Source of the DNA: Bacteroidetes/Chlorobi group bacterium ChocPot_Mid
GTDB lineage: Bacteria; Bacteroidota; Ignavibacteria; Kapaibacteriales; UBA2268
Assembly (NCBI GenBank): GCA_003731675.1
Contig: RCNQ01000053.1
Location: 1 to 31,940 of the forward strand
Direction: 5' to 3'
Length of the DNA: 31,940 bases
Positions 1 to 7,078 of this stretch are shown here, one piece after another; within the stretch, counting starts at the first letter, position 1; each line of letters starts with the position of its first letter. The translations under genes were made by a program, and so were the position numbers. Under the pieces are notes generated by a model that was given only the letters and a program-made list of their open reading frames with translations, had not been told where the DNA came from and made no database searches.

Positions 1-1
1 G

Positions 2-664
2 ATTTTCAAAAAAAATAAACTTCCTGTAGTAGTTGGAGGTACTGGACTTTATATTCAAGCTTTATGTGAAGGTATATTTGAAGATAAAATTGATGAAAAT
101 CAAAGAAAAATAATTTCTGATAAATTATCTTCAGAACTTGAATTACGTGGAATTGACTTTTTATACGAGAAATTAAAATTTGTTGATAAAGTGTCAGCTG
201 AAAAATATTCAGATAAAAATCCAAGAAGAATACTGAGAGCTTTGGAATATTATGAAATTAAGGGGATACCTTTTTCTGAAGCACAAAAAAAATTTATGAA
301 AAAAAGTGATTTTAATGTCTGTTATTTTGGCATTGAATTTCCAAGAAATGAACTTTATGAAAGAATCAATCGTCGAACTGAAATTATGTGGAGTATGGGA
401 TTGGTTGAGGAGGTAAAAGAAATATTGAAAAAGGGATATTCAGCTAATTTGAATTCTTTAAATACAGTTGGTTATAAAGAAACAATTGCATTTTTGAGAG
501 GTGAAATGAATGAATTAGAAGCAATAGAGAAAATCAAACAAAATACAAGAAGATATGCGAAAAGACAGATGACATGGTTTCGGAAAAATTCTAAAATAAA
601 ATGGTTGAGTGGTGATGAAAAAAGCATTGCTGAGCTTATATTACAAAATTTAATTAACATATAA
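2..664 (+). CDS. miaA: tRNA dimethylallyltransferase MiaA, 5' end missing
   Basis: This is the C-terminal part of MiaA, which transfers a dimethylallyl group to the N6 of A37 in tRNAs that read codons starting with U. The frame is open from base 2, so the gene begins left of the window; the first ATG-like starts inside it are not the real start. Visible family signatures are PVVVGGTGLYIQAL near the left edge, NPRRILRALEYYE, and the C-terminal pattern GYKETIAFLRGE followed by NTRRYAKRQMTWFRK. The N-terminal P-loop lies outside the window. The next gene starts about 9 bases after the stop, so the two are probably co-transcribed. Identification is firm; only the start is unknown. Confidence 0.95.
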   Translation: MFKKNKLPVVVGGTGLYIQALCEGIFEDKIDENQRKIISDKLSSELELRGIDFLYEKLKFVDKVSAEKYSDKNPRRILRALEYYEIKGIPFSEAQKKFMKKSDFNVCYFGIEFPRNELYERINRRTEIMWSMGLVEEVKEILKKGYSANLNSLNTVGYKETIAFLRGEMNELEAIEKIKQNTRRYAKRQMTWFRKNSKIKWLSGDEKSIAELILQNLINI

Positions 665-673
665 ATAATTACA

Positions 674-2281
674 TTGATAAAAAGAATTGAAATAGTGTAC
701 AGAATAATAAATAGTAAATTCTACCTGATAGGAATTACTTTTTTGTTTCTGTCGCTTATTTTATTAGCAGAGGTTAATTCAAGCAGGCAAGAAATTGAGA
801 TTAAAAGAAATTTAAAGAATGAAAAAATCTTTAATATTAAACAAGAAATTGATAAAATAATTTTAACAAGCGGTTTAAAGGACACAAAATATGGTATTGC
901 TGTTTATTCTATTGATGAGAAAGAATATTATTATCAAAGAAACATAGACGCATTATTAACGCCAGCATCAAATACAAAACTATTTACTACTTTTTCGGCA
1001 TTATATACTTTAGGGGATGAGTATGACATAATAACAACGATTTACAGTGATGGAAAAATAATTGAAGGAGTTTTGAAAGGGAACTTATATATTTATGGGA
1101 GGGGAGATGGTTTAATGAGTGTCAATGATATAGAGATATTGGCAACAAAAATGAGTAATTTGGGAATCAGGAAAATTGAAGGTAATATTTATGCAGATGA
1201 TTCTTATTTTGAAACCACTACAAAGAGGCAAGAATATAGTAATGATATGGATGAAGTGGAACCACTACCACCGGTAACATCACTTACTATAGAGAGAAAT
1301 ACTGCGACAATCATAGCTAAAGGTGTTAGCTCAGGAGTCGAAGTATTCTCAATCCCAAGAAGTGAATCCTTTATATTTGAAAATAATGTAAGGTTAGCTT
1401 ATAATGAAAATATTAAGTTGAAAGATTATAATAAACGTGACAATTATGTTTATCAAGATAACCAAAATAGATTAGGAGATGCACCACCGGTACCTAAAAA
1501 AAAGAATCGAACCAGTATTAAAATCAATTCTGTAAAAATGAAAGACTGTAAGCAGAAATTCGTGATAAGTGGATATTTGAAATTAGGTCAAAATTATGCA
1601 TATAAATACTTTATTGATTGTCCTGCTTTAGCTGTAGCAGGTGCCTTAAAATATGCATTGATAAACAAAGGTATAGAAGTAAAGGGTGCAATAGATACAA
1701 AACATAATACAAACAAAGCAAAATACAACGTAATTGCAGAATTCAGAAGACCATTAATGGAATTAATTAATATTTGCAATAAGGAAAGTGATAATTTTCT
1801 TGCTGAAAATATATTTAAAATAGTTGGGGCTTATGCAGGAGATAATATTAATACCAGCAATAAGTCGCGAGGAGTTAAGAGGATGATATATGATAGTTTA
1901 GGCATTGACTTTAAAAATTGTCAAATAAATGATGGCTCAGGTTTATCAAGGAGAAATCTGGTTACAACCAGGGCTTTGATTGCCACATTGATTAAATCAC
2001 AGTATCTACCGTTTGCGGATAAATTTTACAATTCATTAGCTGTTGCAGGAACAGATGGTACTTTATATAAACGTATGATTGGAACAGCAGCAGAAAAGAA
2101 TGTAGTTGCTAAAACGGGGACATTAAGGAATGTTAGTTCACTTGCCGGATATGTTTATACGAGGGATGAAGAACTATTAGCTTTTTCGATGATATTCAAT
2201 GGACCGTATGTTTACAATTATAAGGCATTAGAGAATAAAATTGCGATATTTTTAGCAAATTTGAATTTATCAGCAAACTAA
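674..2281 (+). CDS. dacB: D-alanyl-D-alanine carboxypeptidase/endopeptidase, PBP4 type (peptidase S13)
   Basis: A periplasmic class C penicillin-binding protein that trims D-Ala from, or cuts cross-links in, peptidoglycan. All three serine-transferase motifs are visible: SNTK (S99, K102), SDN (372-374) and KTG (480-482). A hydrophobic segment at about residues 17-32 is a signal peptide or anchor. The 535-residue length fits the family, including the large insert between the first two motifs. The start is uncertain: no in-frame ATG precedes the hydrophobic segment, so TTG at 674 (used here) or GTG at 695 is likely, and neither has a clear Shine-Dalgarno sequence. It follows miaA closely and is probably in the same transcript. 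Confidence 0.9.
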   Translation: MIKRIEIVYRIINSKFYLIGITFLFLSLILLAEVNSSRQEIEIKRNLKNEKIFNIKQEIDKIILTSGLKDTKYGIAVYSIDEKEYYYQRNIDALLTPASNTKLFTTFSALYTLGDEYDIITTIYSDGKIIEGVLKGNLYIYGRGDGLMSVNDIEILATKMSNLGIRKIEGNIYADDSYFETTTKRQEYSNDMDEVEPLPPVTSLTIERNTATIIAKGVSSGVEVFSIPRSESFIFENNVRLAYNENIKLKDYNKRDNYVYQDNQNRLGDAPPVPKKKNRTSIKINSVKMKDCKQKFVISGYLKLGQNYAYKYFIDCPALAVAGALKYALINKGIEVKGAIDTKHNTNKAKYNVIAEFRRPLMELINICNKESDNFLAENIFKIVGAYAGDNINTSNKSRGVKRMIYDSLGIDFKNCQINDGSGLSRRNLVTTRALIATLIKSQYLPFADKFYNSLAVAGTDGTLYKRMIGTAAEKNVVAKTGTLRNVSSLAGYVYTRDEELLAFSMIFNGPYVYNYKALENKIAIFLANLNLSAN

Positions 2282-2295
2282 GAAATGAAAAAGCT

Positions 2296-2318
2296 ATAGG
2301 TATTGAGATACTATTTTT
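2296..2318 (+). terminator. weak candidate terminator after the PBP4 gene
   Basis: ATAGGTAT and ATACTAT can pair across a TGAG loop with one bulged G, followed directly by a run of five T. The stem is short and AT-rich, so the call is tentative, but it sits just after the stop codon and before the promoter of the next gene. Confidence 0.3.
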
Positions 2319-2360
2319 GTTGTTTATAAGTAATAAATATTTCATAAATAAAAAAAAAAG

Positions 2361-2391
2361 TTTGTATATTTCAATATATGTTATATTTTTG
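2361..2391 (+). promoter_or_regulatory. Bacteroidota-type promoter for the DUF2795 gene
   Basis: TTTG at 2361-2364 is followed by 19 bases and then TATTTTTG at 2384-2391. This exactly fits the Bacteroidota housekeeping consensus TTTG-N19-TAnnTTTG. Transcription would start near 2398, about 40 bases before the ATG of the small acidic protein. It is the cleanest promoter in the window. Confidence 0.7.
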
Positions 2392-2437
2392 CGAAAATTT
2401 TATTTACTGGAATTGTTAAATTATTTGGAGAAAGAGG

Positions 2438-2677
2438 ATGTTCTGGACACCAGAACTTGCAGCATATTTAGAAGATGCCCCCTGGCCGTCAACAAAAGAG
2501 GAATTATTAGACTTTGCTAATAGGACAGCTTGTCCATTACAAGATATCGAGAATCTACAGGAGCTTGAAGATTCAGATGAGATCATTGAAGGTATAGAAG
2601 ACCTATGGCCTGAATATGAAGATGTTCTTAATGATGAATATTTTTATGATGACGACGAAGAAGAACAGTACGTCTGA
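2438..2677 (+). CDS. DUF2795 family small acidic protein
   Basis: A 79-residue cytoplasmic protein. Its N-terminal half (WTPELAAYLEDAPWPSTKEELLDFANR, in part) matches the DUF2795 pattern of a short helix, a [W/Y]P-[A/S]-T/S-K-E-E-L motif and a following helix. The second half is strongly acidic and ends in a DDDEEE stretch. A good ribosome binding site (GGAGAAAGAGG) lies directly before ATG 2438, and a consensus promoter lies just upstream, so the gene is probably transcribed on its own. DUF2795 proteins of this size recur in Bacteroidota and Chlorobi; their function is not established, and I do not propose one. A competing ORF in another frame at 2317-2520 is a shadow. Confidence 0.88.
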   Translation: MFWTPELAAYLEDAPWPSTKEELLDFANRTACPLQDIENLQELEDSDEIIEGIEDLWPEYEDVLNDEYFYDDDEEEQYV

Positions 2678-2704
2678 CGTTTAACTAATAATATACTAAT
2701 TAAT

Positions 2705-2725
2705 TAAGGTGAATTACCTTATTTT
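2705..2725 (+). terminator. candidate terminator after the DUF2795 gene
   Basis: A perfect 6-bp stem, TAAGGT and ACCTTA, around a GAATT loop is followed by TTTT, 28 bases after the stop codon. The stem is short, so efficiency is uncertain, but placement favours a monocistronic unit. Confidence 0.4.
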
Positions 2726-2824
2726 CAATTTTATACATTTCTTTGTTTAAAAGATTATTATTTGATATGTTTCAGGCATTGTATTTGCTTTGTTTGAAAT
2801 AATAATATATATTTTTAAATTCTA

Positions 2825-5170
2825 ATGGATTCAATGTTGTTACATAATGATTTAAAAAATTTACAGTCAAAAACATTAATTTCAAAAATAAATACTGTTT
2901 TTGGATTCATAATCATTTTTCTGTCATTTTCAACTATTGAGTTACCTTCACAGGAGAAAGGATTCAAATCTTTATATCCTTCAATTCGGAATGATGAATT
3001 ATTTGAAATCAACCAGATAGTATTTGAAGGTAACAGAAATTTTACTGATGAAGAATTGATGGGGTTACTCAGCGAACAAACATCAAAAAGGAATAAAATA
3101 CATGAATTTGTCGAGTTTTATTATTTTAACTTTAAAAAAATTAAGAATATTAATAAATATTTACCTCCAGGAACTATGGCGACATTCAGGAAAACCTTAG
3201 AAAGATGGAGTTACGAATTAAGGTTTTATGACCAAACAAAAGTAGAATCTGATATAGAACAAATCAAATCATTTTATAATCAAAAGGGTTTCCACGAGGT
3301 TAAAATAAGCTTTTCATTTTTACCGGATGAGAATAGTAAAAAAAATGTATTGAAATTTATCGTTAATGAGGGAAAGCAATACAAGTTAAACAATATAATA
3401 TATTTGGGTTTGGATTCTGTAGCCTCTGATGTTGGAGGAAAGCTTAAAGGTGCAAAAAAACTAAGAAAAGGCAACTTTTTTCTTGAAGATGAAATAGTCA
3501 ATGAAATTAGGGTAATAAGAGAAATCCTCTTGAATAATGGTTATTATAACTGTAATTTCGAGACTCCCGTTGTTACTTTAGATACTATTAACAAATTGGA
3601 TAGTCTAACTATAATTTTTGATATTGGTAATAGATATAAGATTTCTTCTATCGTATTTGAAGACAGCTTAATGGGGCAAAAATTAGTAACCAATACAATG
3701 AAATCAAGACAAATGAGCATTTTCCCCGGAGATTGGTATAGTAAAAAAGCAATTGAAGAATCGAGACAGAATCTGCAGACACTCGGGACTTTTGAATTTG
3801 TTAGTATAGATACAGCTCAAAATTCTGAGAATGATGATTCGACGTTGGCAATAAAAGTACAAACAAGATATAGGAAGCAAAATGAATGGGGTGCAGGATT
3901 ATATCTGAATCGTACAACGTATGATTACTTTACAAATCTTGGCGCTGAAGGTTCTTATCTTAACAGGAATATTGGGGGGATAGCCCAATCTTTAAGCACT
4001 TTCATCAGAGGAGAGTTTCAAGATATAAGCAGATTTTTTAAAAAGGATTTGAAACCTGAAACTGAATTTCAAATCGGAGCAAATTATGCTCAACCTTTGC
4101 TGTGGAAAATTAAAAACTCTAAAGTCGGGTTAGCTGGGCAGGGACTATTTTCAATTTCAAAAATATTTACAGATTTACAATTGAATACAGCTTCGTTCCA
4201 AATACGATTTCCTACTAAATTACCTGCATGGACATACTTTAATGGTATGTCTTTTGATTTATTGTTAGAATGGCAAATACCAATTAATTTTGATAATGCT
4301 TTAAAGACCGCATTATCAAAGAGTAAATCTGAAGCAGACACACAAAAAACATTAGATAATTTCAGGATATACCAGGCATTGAACAGTTTTTATGATAAAA
4401 ACTCAGGATTTAATCCGACTTCATTCATTTTCAGCTTTTCTATATTTGGTGATTCCCGTGATGATTTGTTTAATCCTACAAATGGTTATTTTACTAACCT
4501 CTCAATTGATTCTTGGTTAGGTTTTGGAATTGCAAAATATATAAGACCACAATTCTCTCATAATTTTTTCACAAGTTTGAATAAAAGCACAGTTTTTGCT
4601 GTTAAGTCAAGATTAGGATATATTTATTGGAAGGATGATAAAGACTCTTATATTCCTGCTGACAGGCAATTTTATACTGGTGGAGCAAATAGTCTCAGAG
4701 GTTGGGAGTCAAGGCATTTGAGATATACTACAATGAGTATAGTTAATGATACTATAAATGGATATAATAATTTTATAAATGATTTTATTGGAAGCCAAAT
4801 GATTATTGAAGGTAGCTTTGAAATCAGATGGAGAATTGGAAGACCAAGATGGGCAAGTGAAACTGTTGCTGATATTTTTAATCTTTTTGTTATGACCGGT
4901 TTTGTTGATTGGGGTAATACTTTTCATTGGTTAGCTTTCAGTAATAAAAAATATTACAGTAGTATGAAAGCAATTGATTATTTAACCGGTTTAGCAATAT
5001 CAGCAGGTTTAGGAATAGGATTTCAAACTCCTGTAGGTCCTTTAAGGGTTGACTTTTCTATGCCATTTTACGACCCCACCCCAATAGAAGGGCTTAACAA
5101 ATTTGTTCCAAACAGAACATCTTCATTAAAATATTCACAGATTCATTTAGGATTAGGTTATGCTTTTTAG
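2825..5170 (+). CDS. Omp85-superfamily outer-membrane protein (BamA/TamA-like)
   Basis: An outer-membrane beta-barrel protein with periplasmic POTRA domains, of the family that inserts or translocates outer-membrane proteins. A hydrophobic signal sequence lies at about residues 26-40. POTRA-like segments follow, for example FEINQIVFEGNRNFTDEEL near residue 60, a long one around 140-190, and YKISSIVFEDS near 270. The C-terminal half is the barrel. It carries the Omp85 signature GGANSLRGW at about residue 619 and ends in GLGYAF with a terminal Phe, as expected for BAM recognition. With 781 residues and about three recognisable POTRAs it looks more like a TamA-type accessory protein than the main BamA, but this cannot be settled by eye. 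The start ATG has no strong Shine-Dalgarno sequence; Met4 is an alternative. Confidence 0.87.
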   Translation: MDSMLLHNDLKNLQSKTLISKINTVFGFIIIFLSFSTIELPSQEKGFKSLYPSIRNDELFEINQIVFEGNRNFTDEELMGLLSEQTSKRNKIHEFVEFYYFNFKKIKNINKYLPPGTMATFRKTLERWSYELRFYDQTKVESDIEQIKSFYNQKGFHEVKISFSFLPDENSKKNVLKFIVNEGKQYKLNNIIYLGLDSVASDVGGKLKGAKKLRKGNFFLEDEIVNEIRVIREILLNNGYYNCNFETPVVTLDTINKLDSLTIIFDIGNRYKISSIVFEDSLMGQKLVTNTMKSRQMSIFPGDWYSKKAIEESRQNLQTLGTFEFVSIDTAQNSENDDSTLAIKVQTRYRKQNEWGAGLYLNRTTYDYFTNLGAEGSYLNRNIGGIAQSLSTFIRGEFQDISRFFKKDLKPETEFQIGANYAQPLLWKIKNSKVGLAGQGLFSISKIFTDLQLNTASFQIRFPTKLPAWTYFNGMSFDLLLEWQIPINFDNALKTALSKSKSEADTQKTLDNFRIYQALNSFYDKNSGFNPTSFIFSFSIFGDSRDDLFNPTNGYFTNLSIDSWLGFGIAKYIRPQFSHNFFTSLNKSTVFAVKSRLGYIYWKDDKDSYIPADRQFYTGGANSLRGWESRHLRYTTMSIVNDTINGYNNFINDFIGSQMIIEGSFEIRWRIGRPRWASETVADIFNLFVMTGFVDWGNTFHWLAFSNKKYYSSMKAIDYLTGLAISAGLGIGFQTPVGPLRVDFSMPFYDPTPIEGLNKFVPNRTSSLKYSQIHLGLGYAF

Positions 5171-5180
5171 TTAATTTTGC

Positions 5181-5198
5181 AACAAGTTTGCTTGTTTT
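5181..5198 (+). terminator. weak candidate terminator after the Omp85 gene
   Basis: AACAAG and CTTGTT form a 6-bp stem around TTTG, followed by only a short T run, 11 bases after the stop codon. It may be weak or non-functional. Confidence 0.25.
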
Positions 5199-5243
5199 AC
5201 GTAATCACTATTGTTAATAAATGTTATTATTGAAAGGTTATCT

Positions 5244-5825
5244 ATGAAATTTTTTAAATTATTATTTTTTGGATGTTTGATTATCTTCTTAAATATCAAT
5301 TTGCTTTCTCAGGAAGTCGAAGAAGAACCAAACAGCGAAGAAAACAAGCTTTGGGATGATGATTTCGATATGAAATTTACTGTTAGTCATCCAAGTATTG
5401 AAATAAAATATGGTATGGGAAATCCATCTTTCCATAAAGATATTTTCCAGTCTTCATTTAAACCAATTAACTCAGTAGAAGCACGATTGGGATTTATAAA
5501 AAAAGAAACCGAACTGACAAATGATGGTTTATTTGATTTCACATTCAATTATTTGTGTTTTCAAAATATGACTTCAAGCTGGAATAAAACTACAAATGAC
5601 AATTCTACTAAAATTAATACAGATGCATGGCAATTTGGCATTGGGAATCAAAGTGGTTATGGATATAAATTAGGTGAAAAAAGTGACTTAACTTTATATC
5701 ATACAGGTGCATTGGTTTGGACGCAAATGACTTTATGGACACCACAAATATACCTAAAGACCAAAAGAGAATGGATAATTTTGGTGATAATTTCAGATTT
5801 GGAAATTATTTTGAAGCAGGGATAA
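5244..5825 (+). CDS. exported protein of unknown function, N-terminal part of a frameshift-split gene
   Basis: This frame begins at ATG 5244, preceded by GAAAGG, and encodes a clear signal peptide (MKFFKLLFFGCLIIFLN, cleavage near LLSQ). An acidic stretch and beta-rich sequence resembling an outer-membrane or periplasmic protein follow. An upstream in-frame TTG at 5211 only adds residues before the signal peptide and is not favoured. The plausible protein sequence runs to about LTLYHTGALV near 5716. After that the frame gives an uncharacteristic tail ending at 5825, while the neighbouring frame carries the convincing continuation. One base appears to be missing in the TTT at 5716-5718. I recognise no family. 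Confidence 0.6.
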   Translation: MKFFKLLFFGCLIIFLNINLLSQEVEEEPNSEENKLWDDDFDMKFTVSHPSIEIKYGMGNPSFHKDIFQSSFKPINSVEARLGFIKKETELTNDGLFDFTFNYLCFQNMTSSWNKTTNDNSTKINTDAWQFGIGNQSGYGYKLGEKSDLTLYHTGALVWTQMTLWTPQIYLKTKREWIILVIISDLEIILKQG

Positions 5826-6136
5826 ACTTTCAAATTTATGAACCTGTTGCAATAACATTGGGATATCAGGAGACAGTAATTTTCCCGAGACATATGTTCT
5901 GGAAATGGGCAGGAAGTGGTATTATTGGAGGTATTGGTTCCGGTGCAATATCCTGGTTCACTGGAAAAGTAATAAAATCTTCACCGAAATGGGGACCAGT
6001 CGTTTACTTTGTTCTAAAAAATGCTTATTCTTATGGTATCAATGAACTTCGTAAAAAAAAGATGAATTGGCCCTTTAATACTGATGCCCCACTGATTTAT
6101 GATAATTATAAAATTGGGTTATCATTTGCTTTTTAA
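5717..6136 (+). CDS. C-terminal part of the same frameshift-split exported protein
   Basis: This frame has no stop between 5687 and 6136. It continues the protein begun at 5244 with DANDFMDTTNIPKD, then FGNYFEAGINFQIYEPV, a Gly-rich segment (GSGIIGGIGSGAISWF) and a C-terminal KIGLSFAF ending in Phe, as in outer-membrane barrels. The TTG at 5717 is unlikely to be a real start, because it has no ribosome binding site and no signal peptide. Restoring one T in the T run at 5716-5718 would give a single protein of about 297 residues (5244-6136). Whether this is a real pseudogene, a sequencing or assembly error, or a phase-variable tract is open. No family recognised. Confidence 0.55.
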   Translation: MDANDFMDTTNIPKDQKRMDNFGDNFRFGNYFEAGINFQIYEPVAITLGYQETVIFPRHMFWKWAGSGIIGGIGSGAISWFTGKVIKSSPKWGPVVYFVLKNAYSYGINELRKKKMNWPFNTDAPLIYDNYKIGLSFAF

Positions 6137-6168
6137 TTTTTTAATAAATAACATAGGAGGAGATAATT

Positions 6169-6861
6169 ATGTTAAAGAATCTTTTATATTTATTACTTAC
6201 ATTTGTCAGTATTAATTTTGTTAATGCTCAACCAAAGTTAGAATTTGAAGGGGGTAATACTTACGATTGGGGAAAAGTATATCCCAAAAATAATCCTTTA
6301 AAAACAACTGTAAAAGTCTGGAATAAAGGAGTTGATACTTTATTTATTAAGGAAGTTAAAGCAAGCTGTGGATGTACTACTGCTCCCATTGACAGGAATG
6401 TTATTCCTCCTGGTGAATTTGCTACTTTGGATATATCTTTGACGGTGTTGGGTTATACTGGTCCTGTTAATAAAGATATTCGCATTTTTGCAAATATTCC
6501 AAATGGCGTTGATTATTACTTCATTAAGACAGAAGTTGTGCGTATTTTAACAACCGTAAATGATGGATTCAATAATTATGGTGAAATTTTATCAGGCGTT
6601 GAATATAAACAGGAGACAAAAATAAAAAATAATTCTAATCAGGATATTAAAATTCATAGAATTGAAAATTTACCTGATTATTGCAAATTAAATATTAAAC
6701 CAGGTGATATCTTCCCAGCTAATGGTGAATTCAATGTTGTTGCAACGATTAAACCCGATAAAATTGGATTTTTTCAGTTTTCTTTTAATATCATAACAGA
6801 TATTTCAGATAAACAAGACCTATACATTACCGGATGGGGCGAAGTCAAGGAAAATAAATAA
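6169..6861 (+). CDS. exported DUF1573 domain protein
   Basis: A 230-residue exported protein with signal peptide MLKNLLYLLLTFVSINFVNAQ, cleaved near residue 20. It carries the DUF1573 pattern: FEGGNTYDWGKVYPKNNPLKTTVKV in part, then KASCGCTT (C67, C69), PPGEFATLDISL and GPVNKDIRIFAN. This is an Ig-like (ASH/MSP-type) beta-sandwich fold common in Bacteroidota envelopes; its role is unknown. A second sandwich-like half follows at about residues 125-228. The ribosome binding site AGGAGGAG at 6155-6162 is unusually strong for this genome and fixes the start. The gene follows the split exported gene by 32 bases and ends at a good terminator. Confidence 0.85.
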   Translation: MLKNLLYLLLTFVSINFVNAQPKLEFEGGNTYDWGKVYPKNNPLKTTVKVWNKGVDTLFIKEVKASCGCTTAPIDRNVIPPGEFATLDISLTVLGYTGPVNKDIRIFANIPNGVDYYFIKTEVVRILTTVNDGFNNYGEILSGVEYKQETKIKNNSNQDIKIHRIENLPDYCKLNIKPGDIFPANGEFNVVATIKPDKIGFFQFSFNIITDISDKQDLYITGWGEVKENK

Positions 6862-6880
6862 GAAATTTTACAAAAAGCAG

Positions 6881-6913
6881 AAAACTCTATAGCTTATGTT
6901 ATAGAGTTTTTTT
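6881..6913 (+). terminator. rho-independent terminator after the DUF1573 gene
   Basis: AAAACTCTATA (6881-6891) and TATAGAGTTTT (6900-6910) form a perfect 11-bp stem around an 8-base loop, followed by more T. It lies 20 bases after the stop codon. Confidence 0.8.
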
Positions 6914-6996
6914 ATATTATATGTATTTAAAAGCAACAAAATATATACTAATTAAAATATTAATTTGTTATTAATAAATATTTTGATTAAAATCAT

Positions 6997-7004
6997 TAAG
7001 TTTG
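6997..7004 (+). promoter_or_regulatory. possible -7 box for the isocitrate dehydrogenase gene
   Basis: TAAGTTTG fits TAnnTTTG and lies 75 bases before the start codon, after the upstream terminator. No convincing TTTG box lies at the expected 19-21 base distance, so support is weak. Confidence 0.3.
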
Positions 7005-7078
7005 ATTTTTCAAAAATGTAAATTTTCAAAAATTGAAATTGATGCAACTAATTATTATATAAAATTTGAGGATAAAAT

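Noticed and set aside
2317..2520. 67-residue plus-strand ORF overlapping the DUF2795 gene
   Set aside because: It overlaps the promoter and the start of a recognisable family gene in another frame and has no ribosome binding site.
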